Notes: a model not told the origin generated them from the sequence alone. Positions 1 to 8,358 are shown, counted from the first letter of the stretch. The stretch is DNA of 9,753 bases from Pseudomonadota bacterium (GCA_021829055.1 JAJZCS010000053.1:1-9753); one strand, 5' to 3'. Translations and numbers: made by a program.

Positions 1-197
1 GTCGACCATGTCTTCGGCCTCGCCCACACTTAGTTTACACAGGCAACCTGTGGCACGATCCGGCTCAAGCTGCTCAAGATCGGCGCCCTGGTGACACGCA
101 GCGTCCGTCGCATCCGCATCGCCATGGCCTCAGCCCATCCCCCCGGCAATACGAATTCGGCATCGCCCACGCCTGGCTTCAAAACGCCCTCGCCTGA
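1..197 (+). pseudogene. IS1380-family transposase, C-terminal fragment with a stop codon and a frameshift
   Basis: In frame 1 the sequence reads A-T-C-G-T-I-R-L-K-L-L-K-I-G-A-L-V-T from 43, then S-V-R-R-I-R-I-A-M-A-S, which I recognise as the conserved C-terminal end of IS1380-family DDE transposases. Two lesions are visible. A TAG at 31-33 sits where the family usually has a glutamine codon before F-T-Q-A-T-C-G-T. At the run of six C at 139-144 the coding frame changes: the expected ending Q-Y-E-F-G-I-A-H-A-W-L continues in frame 3 and stops at TGA 195-197. One lost or two gained bases would explain the shift. The catalytic residues lie upstream, outside the window. The protein cannot be functional as it stands. 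The family call is from remembered motifs, not a search. Confidence 0.7.
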
Positions 198-375
198 CAC
201 GACCCGGGCACCGCAAGCCGCCATACCCTCGAAAAACCGCCGCACTCCGGGACGGCACCGGCAACGCTCGTCCGAATCATGCCAATATCGCTCCGTTATC
301 CACCCCAAGTCCCCCAACGACTCCATCAGAGACACAGGCCGAGCTATCCATCACCCTCGTGAGAAACCCGGGCTA
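1..375 (+). mobile_element. IS1380-family insertion sequence, decayed right-hand remnant
   Basis: This is the 3' part of an IS1380-family element, cut by the left edge of the window. It consists of the transposase tail (to 197) and about 180 bases of non-coding end sequence. The stretch at about 356-375 (a CTCGTGAG block followed by a CCGGGCTA block) is my candidate for the terminal inverted repeat, because elements of this family often end in a similar CCGGGCTA-type motif. The left end is outside the window, so the repeat cannot be paired and the boundary at 375 is an inference. An open frame that looks unrelated starts straight after it, which fits an insertion boundary. Confidence 0.55.
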
Positions 376-1042
376 ATTATGTACGGACTATGTGTACGAA
401 AAGCAGACGGTTGATGCTCCGGATAATTATTTGCTCTATCTTGAAGACGGCGAGCAGGTGAGCCAGGAAAAAGTAAGATGATCACCGAACAAGGGCTTCG
501 GATATGAATCCACCGAGATTGCGAGAGTTCGTGCGCAGCTTGGCTCTTTTGCCTTGCCGTTTGAAGAGCAGGTCAGACGGGAGGGATGAGAGTTGGTGTA
601 TCCCGTGCTGCGGCTGGAGAGCAAGGGTTCTGGATAATTTCTGAGATTGATGGGCCGGTTGGGGCGCGGGAGATGAAAAGCCGTTTGCCGGGAGCTGTAA
701 AATTTCTTCGCAAGCACGGTTGTCGCGTGCTGGCACGTTCTTACTGGTTCTGGTGCAGAAGTTACGTATGGCGGTTATAAGCCATGCTCCGCGTATGACT
801 GGCGGGGCCGCCTTGGGGTCTTGCGCCAAGCGGACTGCGAGCCTTGGACGGGGAGACATGGCGCCTGGCGCGGGAGACCAAAACCGCAACACGACCGCGC
901 TTAAGTTAAAATCAATCCTTATAGAGTTGATCGCCGTCGACTGGCCCTTGCGGAAGCGTAGCGACATCCGGATCGGGTTGACTGGCGGGCTCTGTCGCGA
1001 TTGTGTCGGCACGGAGTTTTTGACCTGCTGTGAGAATATGGA
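376..1042. other. Region without an intact gene, upstream of recO
   Basis: About 670 bases lie between the IS1380 remnant and recO. No open frame here carries a domain I recognise. Short plus-strand frames exist (for example 586-780 and 720-1067), as does a 230-codon minus-strand frame at 482-1174, but their compositions (rich in R, S, P, C and W) look like chance translations. The left part (377-640) looks like a decayed coding sequence and is listed separately. The promoter of the recO chain should lie in the right part. The best box I can see is TTGACT at 977-982, but the hexamer 17 bases downstream (TTGTGT, 1000-1005) is a poor -10, so I do not call a promoter. Confidence 0.5.
377..640 (+). 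pseudogene. Possible decayed coding sequence of unknown family, abutting the IS1380 end
   Basis: Read in the frame that starts at 377, the sequence gives natural-looking protein: Y-V-Y-E-K-Q-T-V-D-A-P-D-N-Y-L-L-Y-L-E-D-G-E-Q-V near 389-460. After a TGA at 479-481 the same frame goes on with G-F-G-Y-E-S-T-E-I-A-R-V-R-A-Q-L-G-S-F at 494-550 and P-F-E-E-Q-V-R-R-E-G, then another in-frame TGA, then V-Y-P-V-L-R-L-E-S-K-G-S-G and a TAA near 636. The acidic, aliphatic composition differs from the arginine/proline-rich text of the other frames. I do not recognise the family. The frame begins right at the proposed insertion boundary, so the element may have landed inside a gene that then decayed. It could also be chance. 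Confidence 0.3.
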
Positions 1043-1786
1043 ATGGAATGGGCCGATACGGCTATAATATTGGGATGTATCGGCTATGGCGAGAGCGATG
1101 TGCGAGCAATTGTATTTGCTGCACAAGAGGGCGCGTGGCATGGTTTGGTGCGTGGTGGCGCAAGCCGACGCCATTCTGCGGTGTGGCAGGTGGGCAATGT
1201 AGTTGCGGCGCGTTGGATCGCGAGGTTGCCTGAACAGCTAGGTAGTTTGACTGGGGAATTGGTGCACCCTGCAGCCGCGCTGGCAATGGGGCATCCCTTG
1301 GCTCTGACGGTATTGCGCTCGGCCTGTGCGGTCGCGTCTGGCGCGTTGCCAGAGCGAGAACCTCATCCCGCGGCATTTGCGGGGCTTGCAGGACTTCTCG
1401 GCGGTGTAACGCTGCAAGAAACCATTCTACCCCGCTATGTCGAATATGAACTTGGCTTGCTACGCGAGCTTGGCTACGGCCTTGATTTTTCCTCATGCGC
1501 AGTGACAGGTTTGACCGAGGGCTTGGCGTATGTTTCCCCGCGGACAGGCAGGGCGGTGGCGGGTGCCGCGGCGGGCATATGGGCGCCTAGGTTGCTGGCA
1601 CTACCAAAGTTTCTTGTCACGGCCGATAAAGCAGACCTCGTGCAATGCCGTGAGGGGCTCTTACTCACTGGTCACTTCCTTGCTCGACATGTCTTCGGCA
1701 CTCATCACGCGCCGCTTCCCCCTGCACGCGTGGCCCTTTATGAACTGGTTGATCGAATGATGCAGGAGCAGGATCATGCTGGGTGA
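1043..1786 (+). CDS. recO: DNA repair and recombination mediator protein RecO
   Basis: RecO works with RecF and RecR in the cytoplasm to load RecA onto SSB-coated single-stranded DNA at gaps, and it also anneals complementary strands. The 247-residue product has the usual RecO length. The start M-E-W, the early G-x-G-E-S segment (about residues 14-18) and the H-G-L-V-R-G-G segment (33-39) belong to the N-terminal OB-fold. The helical C-terminal part contains [18 protein letters not shown] (139-156) followed by [10 protein letters not shown] (163-172), the arrangement seen in alphaproteobacterial RecO. Only one cysteine remains near the position where some RecO proteins carry a four-cysteine zinc site, so a zinc site is unlikely. 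The ATG at 1043 fits the family N-terminus, although the ribosome-binding site is weak. The gene overlaps parC by 11 bases. Confidence 0.9.
   Translation: MEWADTAIILGCIGYGESDVRAIVFAAQEGAWHGLVRGGASRRHSAVWQVGNVVAARWIARLPEQLGSLTGELVHPAAALAMGHPLALTVLRSACAVASGALPEREPHPAAFAGLAGLLGGVTLQETILPRYVEYELGLLRELGYGLDFSSCAVTGLTEGLAYVSPRTGRAVAGAAAGIWAPRLLALPKFLVTADKADLVQCREGLLLTGHFLARHVFGTHHAPLPPARVALYELVDRMMQEQDHAG
1764..1768 (+). promoter_or_regulatory. Ribosome-binding site of parC inside the recO 3' end
   Basis: An AGGAG box lies 7 bases before the ATG at 1776, within the last codons of recO. It supports 1776 rather than the in-frame ATG at 1791 as the parC start, and it fits translational coupling of the two genes. 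Confidence 0.6.
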
Positions 1787-4007
1787 CCGGATGGGCGTGG
1801 TCTACGATACCCCGCTCGCAGAGGCATTATCAGAGCGTTACCTATCATACGCACTCTCAACCATCATGTCCCGCTCGTTGCCGGACGTACGAGATGGATT
1901 AAAGCCAGTGCATCGTCGCTTAATTCACGCGATGCGGCAATTGAAGTTGGATCCGGGAGCGGGGTTCAAAAAGTGCGCACGGGTGGTTGGTGATGTGATC
2001 GGCAAATACCATCCGCACGGTGATGTTGCGGTTTATGAAGCTTTGGTGCGATTGGCGCAGGACTTCACGCAGCGCTACCCATTGATCGAAGGTCAAGGAA
2101 ACTTTGGCAATGTGGACGGCGATAATGCTGCGGCGATGCGTTATACGGAGAGCCGGCTGACAGCGGTCGCTGCGGCCATGCTCGAGGGAGTTGACGAAGA
2201 CGCGGTCGATTTCCACCCCACATACGACAATGAAGACAGTGAACCGGCGGTGTTGCCGGGTGCATTTCCAAATCTGCTTGCCAATGGTGCGGCCGGCATC
2301 GCCGTCGGAATGGCGACAAATATTCCGCCGCACAACGTTGGTGAGATTTGTGCGGCCGCGGCGCACCTGATCCAAAACCCGGATGCGGATAGCCGGGTGC
2401 TTTCGAGCTTTGTCAAAGGGCCGGATTTCCCGACTGGCGGAGTCATCGCCGAAGACCCCGAAACACTGCACGCGGCATATGAAACTGGGCGCGGTTCGAT
2501 ACGTGTCCGGGCTCGGTGGGCAAAAGTCGATCTCAAGGGCGGGCAGTGGCATATCATCATAACTGAAATTCCCTATCAGTTGCAGAAGTCGCGGTTGATC
2601 GAGCAGGTCGCACAACTGCTCGCGGACCGTAAACTGCCGTTGCTTGGTAATATTCGTGATGAGAGCACGGAACAAATACGGATCGTGTTGGAGCCAAAAT
2701 CCAGGAACGTAGATCCAGAGGTGCTGATGGCGAGCCTTTTTCGTGCGACTGCCCTCGAGCAACGTTTCGCGTTCAATATGAATGTACTGGATGCCGATCG
2801 CACCCCACGATTGATGGGGCTGCGTGAAATGCTCAGGGCCTGGCTCGATCATCGTCACGATGTATTGCTTAGGCGCACGCACCATCGCCTTACCACAATC
2901 TCGCGACGGATTGAGATCCTTGATGGTTATCTCGCTGTTTTTCTTGATATTGACAAACTGATTGGACTGATACGGACAGAGGACGAGCCAAAAGCGGCGA
3001 TAATTCAGGCGTTTTCACTGACAGATGTTCAGGCGGACGCGATCCTGAATATGAGATTGCGCTCTCTGCGCAGGCTCGAGGAGATGGAGTTGCGTAAGGA
3101 ACACAAGGCATTGTCTACAGAACGAAAGGGACTCAATGCACTGCTCACGGATCCCCGGAAACGTTGGGTGCGGATTGAAGAAGAAGTCAGCGATATTTCG
3201 CGTCGCTTTGGTGATGACCAAATAGGCAGGCGCCGTACTGCAATCTGCGTGGCACCGGACGAATCAGCAGTTGCTGCCGAGGCGCTGATTGAGCGCGAGC
3301 CTATCATGGCAATTCTCTCGGATCGAGGCTGGATCCGTGCAGTGAAGGGCGGATCTGCGAGTAACAGCGACCTGCGCTTCAAGGAAGGCGATCGACTGCG
3401 CGCTCTTCTGGCGTGTGAAACAACTGACAAAATTTCGCTTTTTGCAACGAACGGCCGATTTTATACGCTTCGAGCTGCGGATTTGCCGCGCGGCCGTGGT
3501 GACGGCCAGGCAATTCGGTTGCTTCTGGATTTAAGCAACGAAGACGACATTGTCACGATGTTCGTGGCAGATCCTCTGGCGCGATACTTGCTTGTCAGTA
3601 GTGCTGGGCGCGGCTTTATCGCGGCAGGATCCGAATTATCGGCCGAAAAACGCACCGGTAAACAGCTTCTAACGCTCCGTGGTGGAGAGGAGGCGGCACT
3701 TTGTTGCAAGGTGACGGGCGGGCACGTGGCGGTGATTGGTCAAAATCGTAAGTTGTTGGTGTTTCCTTCTGAGCAGATCCCAGAGATGGCAAAAGGTGCT
3801 GGTGTTATACTGCAGAAATATAAAGATGGTGGCTTCTCAGACGCAAAGTTTTTGAATTTGGCTGATGGGCTGAGTTGGAAGACTGGTGAAAGAACAAGAA
3901 CTGAAACTAACATTTCTTCCTGGATCAGCACACGGGGGCAGGCAGGGAGATTGCCTCCCAATGGATTTCCGCGGAGCGGAAAGTTCGGTGATGACGGACC
4001 GTGTTGA
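1776..4007 (+). CDS. parC: DNA topoisomerase IV subunit A
   Basis: ParC, with ParE, forms the type IIA topoisomerase that unlinks daughter chromosomes; the A subunit cuts and rejoins DNA. The product is 743 residues (Escherichia coli ParC is 752). The winged-helix segment contains [12 protein letters not shown] (37-48) and G-K-Y-H-P-H-G-D (76-83). The tyrosine that bonds to DNA is Tyr123 in A-M-R-Y-T-E-S-R. The tower and coiled-coil region follows (about 150-490), then a C-terminal beta-pinwheel from about 505 with blade-like repeats ([32 protein letters not shown]). The L-S-W-K-T-G-E-R tail (699-706) is typical of alphaproteobacterial ParC and, with the missing GyrA box, favours ParC over GyrA. 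Residue 84, matching the quinolone-sensitive Ser80 of E. coli, is valine; the acidic partner is kept as Glu88. It overlaps recO and the FUSC gene. Confidence 0.95.
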   Translation: MLGDRMGVVYDTPLAEALSERYLSYALSTIMSRSLPDVRDGLKPVHRRLIHAMRQLKLDPGAGFKKCARVVGDVIGKYHPHGDVAVYEALVRLAQDFTQRYPLIEGQGNFGNVDGDNAAAMRYTESRLTAVAAAMLEGVDEDAVDFHPTYDNEDSEPAVLPGAFPNLLANGAAGIAVGMATNIPPHNVGEICAAAAHLIQNPDADSRVLSSFVKGPDFPTGGVIAEDPETLHAAYETGRGSIRVRARWAKVDLKGGQWHIIITEIPYQLQKSRLIEQVAQLLADRKLPLLGNIRDESTEQIRIVLEPKSRNVDPEVLMASLFRATALEQRFAFNMNVLDADRTPRLMGLREMLRAWLDHRHDVLLRRTHHRLTTISRRIEILDGYLAVFLDIDKLIGLIRTEDEPKAAIIQAFSLTDVQADAILNMRLRSLRRLEEMELRKEHKALSTERKGLNALLTDPRKRWVRIEEEVSDISRRFGDDQIGRRRTAICVAPDESAVAAEALIEREPIMAILSDRGWIRAVKGGSASNSDLRFKEGDRLRALLACETTDKISLFATNGRFYTLRAADLPRGRGDGQAIRLLLDLSNEDDIVTMFVADPLARYLLVSSAGRGFIAAGSELSAEKRTGKQLLTLRGGEEAALCCKVTGGHVAVIGQNRKLLVFPSEQIPEMAKGAGVILQKYKDGGFSDAKFLNLADGLSWKTGERTRTETNISSWISTRGQAGRLPPNGFPRSGKFGDDGPC
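3945..3959 (+). promoter_or_regulatory. Small hairpin in the 3' end of parC
   Basis: GGGAG (3945-3949) and CTCCC (3955-3959) form a perfect 5-base inverted repeat with a 5-base loop, ending one base before an in-frame ATG (3961) of the FUSC frame. The GGGAG could act as a ribosome-binding site for that ATG and would be masked by the hairpin. The role is inferred. Confidence 0.35.
3966..3982 (+). promoter_or_regulatory. Hairpin covering the ribosome-binding site of the FUSC gene
   Basis: TTTCCGC (3966-3972) and GCGGAAA (3976-3982) form a perfect 7-base inverted repeat around a 3-base loop (GGA). The right arm contains most of the GGAAAG box (3978-3983) that lies 7 bases before the ATG at 3991. 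In the messenger RNA this stem would hide the box until ribosomes finishing parC open it. There is no run of T after it, so it is not an intrinsic terminator. The structure is directly visible; its role in translational coupling is inferred. Confidence 0.45.
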
Positions 4008-6042
4008 AACGAGGGCGTCGTCACCGCTTCTTGAAAACGTTAGTTTTCGCCTGAATTTCAGGGCGATTTCTCTTTTAGAAGGCCTTCGGGCAGCGGCATC
4101 CGTGGCCCTTACAGTGGCAGTGGCCGGTTTCTTGGATCTGCCACAACTAAATATTGCGGCGCTTGGCGCGTTGCTGACATGCTTTGCTGATCCAGGTGGG
4201 CCGCTTGCGTCTAGGTTGCCGCCCATGTGGATGTTCGGATTGCTTGGTGGTGCTGCATTCGGGGTGTTTCCATTGGTCTTGAGCAGTGCTCCGACCGGTG
4301 CGATCCTGTTGGCAAGTGTAACGATTTTTGCTGCCAGTCTGGCCCGCATCTACGGCCAAGGAGGCATGCAGGCTGGGAACCTGATTTCCGTTGCAATCGT
4401 ATTGGCGCTTGATGCGCCTGTCGCTGTTCCTTTGGCCGGAGTGAAGCTTGGGGTGTCGTTTGCGGCGGGTGCTGCGTGGGCTTCTGTGTTAACGTTGGTA
4501 TTGTGGCGGCTTCGGCCCTATGCGCCAGCACGCGCAGCCCTCGCGCAAATTGCCCGAAGTCTCGCCGATATGGTGCGCAGCCTCGATGTCGTCGCAGGAC
4601 AAGGAGTACAGGATCGTGAGGCGACGCGGTATCGGATGGCCGTCCGCGAGGCGATCGAAAATGCGCGCGAGATTACATTAGCAACATTCCGTCGGCGGGG
4701 CGCGGCAAACGAACGTGCTAACCAGATCACACTGCGTCTTGCCGCGCTTGACATGGTATTCGAGGTCCTCATCGCGTTGAGTGCTTCACGTGACGAGGCC
4801 GGCGGTGCCACGCCGCATATGCACCAGGCCCTCGAACAGATTCGTCAGTTTTTAACTTCGATTGCAGGCGATTTGGAGAACGATCGTAGCCTTGTGACAC
4901 CAGAGCGGAGCCAGATGCTCGCGAGGCTGCGCGAGTCCGCTGAGGCCGAGATTGACCCCAGAATGGCGCATCTTATCAGTACGGTTGTTGACAGGTTGCT
5001 GTTGCTGTTAAACGTGACTGCCCCAGTAGGCGAAGATTTTCCAGCTTTGGCACAGCGGCCACCGGGCTGGCGTGCCCGGCTCATGGGCCCGCTACGGTCA
5101 AATCTGACATGGCGCTCCATACCATTTCGCCACGCCGTCCGTACGGCGTTGGTGATCTTTCCGGTTCTGATGCTGGTCCAATATCTTCATAATCCTTTCG
5201 GTCATTGGCTTGCAATTACATTGATTCTGACGTTGCAGCCGCACTTTTCAGCAACCTGGGCGCGCGCGGCAGAGCGGGTCGCCGGAACTACACTCGGTGG
5301 TGCATTAGCCGCCGTGATAGGTCTTATCTGCGTAACACCAAGCGAGATAGCACTTGCGATGATCCCGTTAACGCTCCTTGCATTTGCGATCAAGGGCGTA
5401 AATTATAGCCTTTATATCGCGATCTTGACCCCGATGATCGTGTTGTTGATCGAGCAGGTGATGCCCGGATCTAGTCAACTCGTGGTTGCAATGTCGCGCA
5501 TCGGCTTCACTGTTGTGGGCGGCGTCATTGCAGTTGGTGCTAATTTGGTGCTTTGGCCAAGCTTCGAGAGTAACCGGCTCGACGCAGCGATGCGCCAAGC
5601 GGTCGCCGCTCATCGCGATTACCTGCGTTCAGTTCTGGGAACACTGGCGGCGGGCTACGGTTCGACGTTACTCGAACGTCGCGTAGCAGGCCTTGCAAGC
5701 AACAATCTTGAAGCCTCGGTTAATCGCACGCTTGCTGAGCCTCATCGATCTACCGACGCGGATCTGCAGCGTGCTATTGTAATGGGCGCGCTATTGCGTC
5801 GGGCCGCTGGACGGCTGGCCAATCTTGCGATCATGGGACAACGTCTCGATGCGGGCGCTCGAGGTGTCCTGCCTGCATGGAGCGAGCGTTTACTCACGGC
5901 GATGGACAGCGGGCGGCCGCCGCAATCTTGGCCTCCAGCGCCCCCGCCGATTGCAGACTCCTTGACACGCTTGGCCAGACAAGTCGAACTGATCGGCAGT
6001 GCAGCTGGCGCTAGGGCAACCATCAAGGATAACCGATCATGA
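3991..6042 (+). CDS. FUSC-family inner-membrane protein, putative aromatic-acid efflux component
   Basis: The 683-residue product has the two-block layout of FUSC/AaeB-type membrane proteins. About six N-terminal transmembrane segments (roughly residues 33-173) are followed by a long soluble helical part (about 175-380) and a second membrane block (about 380-522). The second block contains [17 protein letters not shown] (425-441), matching the R-x-x-G-T-x-x-G motif of the FUSC domain. A soluble tail follows. Relatives such as AaeB are thought to export hydroxylated aromatic acids, usually with a HlyD-type fusion protein and often a DUF1656 protein. Neither partner is in this window, so the substrate is unknown. 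I chose the ATG at 3991 for its GGAAAG box and position before the first membrane helix; an ATG at 3961 and a GTG at 3886 are in-frame alternatives. It overlaps parC by 17 bases and the next gene by 4. Confidence 0.82.
   Translation: MTDRVETRASSPLLENVSFRLNFRAISLLEGLRAAASVALTVAVAGFLDLPQLNIAALGALLTCFADPGGPLASRLPPMWMFGLLGGAAFGVFPLVLSSAPTGAILLASVTIFAASLARIYGQGGMQAGNLISVAIVLALDAPVAVPLAGVKLGVSFAAGAAWASVLTLVLWRLRPYAPARAALAQIARSLADMVRSLDVVAGQGVQDREATRYRMAVREAIENAREITLATFRRRGAANERANQITLRLAALDMVFEVLIALSASRDEAGGATPHMHQALEQIRQFLTSIAGDLENDRSLVTPERSQMLARLRESAEAEIDPRMAHLISTVVDRLLLLLNVTAPVGEDFPALAQRPPGWRARLMGPLRSNLTWRSIPFRHAVRTALVIFPVLMLVQYLHNPFGHWLAITLILTLQPHFSATWARAAERVAGTTLGGALAAVIGLICVTPSEIALAMIPLTLLAFAIKGVNYSLYIAILTPMIVLLIEQVMPGSSQLVVAMSRIGFTVVGGVIAVGANLVLWPSFESNRLDAAMRQAVAAHRDYLRSVLGTLAAGYGSTLLERRVAGLASNNLEASVNRTLAEPHRSTDADLQRAIVMGALLRRAAGRLANLAIMGQRLDAGARGVLPAWSERLLTAMDSGRPPQSWPPAPPPIADSLTRLARQVELIGSAAGARATIKDNRS
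6025..6029 (+). promoter_or_regulatory. Ribosome-binding site of the UPF0114 gene
   Basis: An AAGGA box lies 9 bases before the ATG at 6039, inside the last codons of the FUSC gene. The ATG overlaps the FUSC stop codon (ATGA), a common sign of translational coupling. Confidence 0.55.
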
Positions 6043-6576
6043 ACCAGGCACGAGGCAGTTTATCTTCCGGTTTCAAAGCAAACCTCACTCGAGAGATTAA
6101 GACGACCCTGTTCGGTGACCGTTGGATACTTGCCCGTCTGTACATCGGTATGTGCGGGTTGCTTGTCGCTCTCGTGGTACGGTTTATCGTGGAACTGGTC
6201 AGATTGGGCATCATGCTTCCGACGATGAGCGAAACCAACGCCATCATGACGAGCTTATCGCTGATCGACCTGTCGCTAGCCGCAAATGTGGTAGTCCTGG
6301 TCGCTCTGACCGGTTATGAGATCTATGTCTCGCGCATAGAAGCTGGCAGACGGCGACTCCCGGCCGGGATGGATGGGCAATATTGATTTCGGGGGGGAAA
6401 AGCTGAAGCTGATGGGATCGATTGCGGTAATTGCTGCCGTTCATGCCCTGCGGGTATTTTTCGAGGTGCGAGACGGACCAGATCGGGTCGTGTTGCTGCA
6501 GGGTATACTGATGCTTGCCTTTGTTGTTACTGGCCTGCTGTTCGCCTTGACCGACCGGATTGCCGGGCATGGCTGA
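6039..6576 (+). pseudogene. UPF0114 (YqhA-like) membrane protein, split by a frameshift
   Basis: Two overlapping frames together make one UPF0114 protein, a family of small four-helix inner-membrane proteins (E. coli YqhA, about 164 residues) of unknown function. Frame one (6039-6386, 115 residues) holds helices around I-L-A-R-L-Y-I-G-M-C-G-L-L-V-A-L-V-V and L-S-L-I-D-L-S-L-A-A-N-V-V-V-L-V-A, and the G-Y-E-x-Y-V-S segment, as in YqhA. It then leaves the family pattern and stops at 6384. Frame two (from about 6361 to 6576) carries the rest: R-P-G-W-M-G-N-I-D-F-G-G, K-L-K-L-M-G-S-I and two more helices. The switch lies between about 6342 and 6363, where one extra base or two lost bases would explain it. 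A sequencing error, true inactivation, or two separately translated halves (ATG at 6373) are all possible. The gene overlaps the ABC exporter start by 8 bases. Confidence 0.78.
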
Positions 6577-8329
6577 TCCTGCAAAGTTGGCTTCCTTTGC
6601 CGTTGAGGGTAACGGCCTTGTGCTTATTCGAAGACTGTGGCTCGATCACTTGAGATATTTCCGTGGTCGGATTGCGCTCATCATAGCGTTTACGCTCGTT
6701 ATGTCGGCGACGACGGCACTGTATCCCGCGTTGATCGATCGTGCTTTCACGATGTTTGCAAAACGCGATCCACGAATATTGTATCAAGTTCCGGCCATTG
6801 TTCTTGTCGTGACGATCATCAAGGCCTTGGCACAATATTCCCAGACGATCCTAACCCAACACGTCGTTCTTGGCACGATCAGACGTTTCCAATCGAGTAT
6901 GTTTGCTCGCCTAACGGGCGCCGAACTGGCTCGGCTGGAACGTGAGGCACCTGCGTCTCTCGCTGCTCGGTTTACTACAGATGCGACAGTGATCCGCGAG
7001 GCTATGGGCCGGGCAGTAAACGGCGTCGCAGATGCCTTTACGCTCGTTGGGCTAGTTACCACGATGATCTGGATCGACTGGGAGCTGAGTCTTATCGCGG
7101 CTTTGTTATACCCGCTTGCCTTTGTTCCGGTGCAGCGAATCGGCCGACGCATCCGCCGGGCATCGGGTGGCATGCAAGAACGGATGGGGGAGACCGCATC
7201 GTTGCTGACCGAAAGTTTTGCTCAGGCGCGTACGGTCCGCGCATATGGCTTGGAAGCCCAGGAGCGGGATCGTGCGGACCGGGCTTTCAGTGATCTTTAT
7301 AGCGCATTGTTGCGAATGATCCGTGGGCGCGCCGCCTTGGACCCAGTATTGGAAATTCTCGGTGGTCTTGCGATTGCCCTTGTTATTGGCTTTGCTGGGT
7401 GGCGCAATGCTGCTGGCGCTGCCGGAATCGGTAATTTCACCGGATTTGTAGCTGCGCTGTTGATCGCGTCCAGACCGTTGCGGGCTCTTGGCACGATGAA
7501 TGCCGCCGTTCAGGAGGGCTTGGCGGGGCTTGCCCGGGTCTATGCGCTCCTCGACGAACCCGATATCGTCCCGCCGCTCGGAGGCATGCGGCTTCCTGAC
7601 GGCCTTGGTCGCGTCGAGTTCCGCCACGTCGGCTTCTCATATCCGGATGGGCGCCCGGGACTGGTTGATTTATCGTTTATTGCTGAACCAGGCCAGACGC
7701 TGGCACTCGTCGGGCCGTCCGGCGCAGGCAAATCAACAGCTCTTGCCCTTATTCCGCGCCTTTATGAGCCGGAACGCGGGAAGATACTCGTTGACGGCGT
7801 CGATATTACAACTGTGTCCTTGGCATCACTCCGAGCGGCGATTGCCTACGTCGGCCAAGACGCGCTGCTGTTTGATGATACGATTGCAGCAAATATTGGG
7901 ATGGGCAGCAAGGGTGCATCGCGTCTAGCGATTGAGGCCGCCGCTGATGCAGCGGCGGCGCAGTTCATCCTGGACATGCCGCAAGGCTTCGAAACGCATG
8001 TAGGGGTCAATGGCTATCGCCTGTCAGGTGGGCAACGCCAGCGTGTTGCCATCGCTCGCGCGCTGCTACGCGATCCGCGCATTCTCTTGCTTGATGAGGC
8101 GACGAGCGCGCTGGATGCAGAAAGCGAGGCCGCTGTGCAACAGGCGCTTGCACGGCTTCGGGCTGGGCGGACAACGATTGTCGTGGCGCATCGATTGGCG
8201 ACAGTACGCGATGCGGACCGTATTATCGTCCTGCGGGATGGTGAAGTTCTTGAATCTGGGACCCATGAAGATCTGCTTGCGGAGAATGGTATGTTTGCTC
8301 GTTTGGTACGCGCCCAAGCCCTTGTTTGA
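6569..8329 (+). CDS. ABC exporter, fused permease and ATPase (MsbA-like)
   Basis: This 586-residue half-transporter should act as a homodimer in the inner membrane, using ATP to flip or export a lipid or hydrophobic substrate. The N-terminal domain has six likely membrane segments, near residues 36-57, 77-92, 157-171, 174-188, 261-277 and 293-305, with the E-A-R-x-x-x-A-Y-G-like coupling segment (here Q-A-R-T-V-R-A-Y-G, 219-227). The ATPase domain is complete: Walker A G-P-S-G-A-G-K-S-T (382-390), Q-loop Gln430, signature L-S-G-G-Q (485-489), Walker B L-L-L-D-E with Asp509 and Glu510, and the switch histidine His541. The ATG at 6569 is chosen over the upstream TTG at 6560; it overlaps the preceding gene by 8 bases. 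The substrate cannot be read from sequence. MsbA-type lipid A transport is possible, but general drug or lipid exporters look alike. Confidence 0.88.
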   Translation: MADPAKLASFAVEGNGLVLIRRLWLDHLRYFRGRIALIIAFTLVMSATTALYPALIDRAFTMFAKRDPRILYQVPAIVLVVTIIKALAQYSQTILTQHVVLGTIRRFQSSMFARLTGAELARLEREAPASLAARFTTDATVIREAMGRAVNGVADAFTLVGLVTTMIWIDWELSLIAALLYPLAFVPVQRIGRRIRRASGGMQERMGETASLLTESFAQARTVRAYGLEAQERDRADRAFSDLYSALLRMIRGRAALDPVLEILGGLAIALVIGFAGWRNAAGAAGIGNFTGFVAALLIASRPLRALGTMNAAVQEGLAGLARVYALLDEPDIVPPLGGMRLPDGLGRVEFRHVGFSYPDGRPGLVDLSFIAEPGQTLALVGPSGAGKSTALALIPRLYEPERGKILVDGVDITTVSLASLRAAIAYVGQDALLFDDTIAANIGMGSKGASRLAIEAAADAAAAQFILDMPQGFETHVGVNGYRLSGGQRQRVAIARALLRDPRILLLDEATSALDAESEAAVQQALARLRAGRTTIVVAHRLATVRDADRIIVLRDGEVLESGTHEDLLAENGMFARLVRAQALV

Positions 8330-8344
8330 TCACCCTTAGATCAA
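8326..8344 (+). terminator. Weak inverted repeat at the end of the ABC exporter gene
   Basis: TTGATC (8326-8331) and GATCAA (8339-8344) form a perfect 6-base inverted repeat with a 7-base loop, overlapping the exporter stop codon. No T run follows and the stem is AT-rich, so it is at best a weak terminator or a stabilising 3' hairpin. Confidence 0.25.
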
Positions 8345-8358
8345 CTTGTAACCTGGCT

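Noticed and set aside
977..1005. Possible sigma-70 promoter for recO (TTGACT, 17 bases, TTGTGT)
   Set aside because: The -35 box is good but the -10 agrees with the consensus at few positions. A TATAAT at about 1070 is inside recO and lacks a matching -35.
720..1067. Plus-strand frame of 115 codons upstream of recO
   Set aside because: It starts at an alternative codon without a clear ribosome-binding site, overlaps recO in another frame, and its sequence resembles no protein family I know.
482..1174. Minus-strand open frame of 230 codons
   Set aside because: It runs antisense into the start of recO, is rich in serine, arginine, proline and glutamine, and shows no recognisable motif. It looks like a chance frame in GC-rich DNA.
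1..1710. Shared CATGTCTTCGGC stretch at about 7-18 and near 1688-1699
   Set aside because: Twelve identical bases between an IS remnant and recO can arise by chance. The wider similarity needs gaps, so there is no evidence of recombination.
1920..2885. Minus-strand open frame of 321 codons inside parC
   Set aside because: It lies fully antisense to the conserved breakage-reunion domain of parC and has no domain features. It is a shadow of the coding strand.
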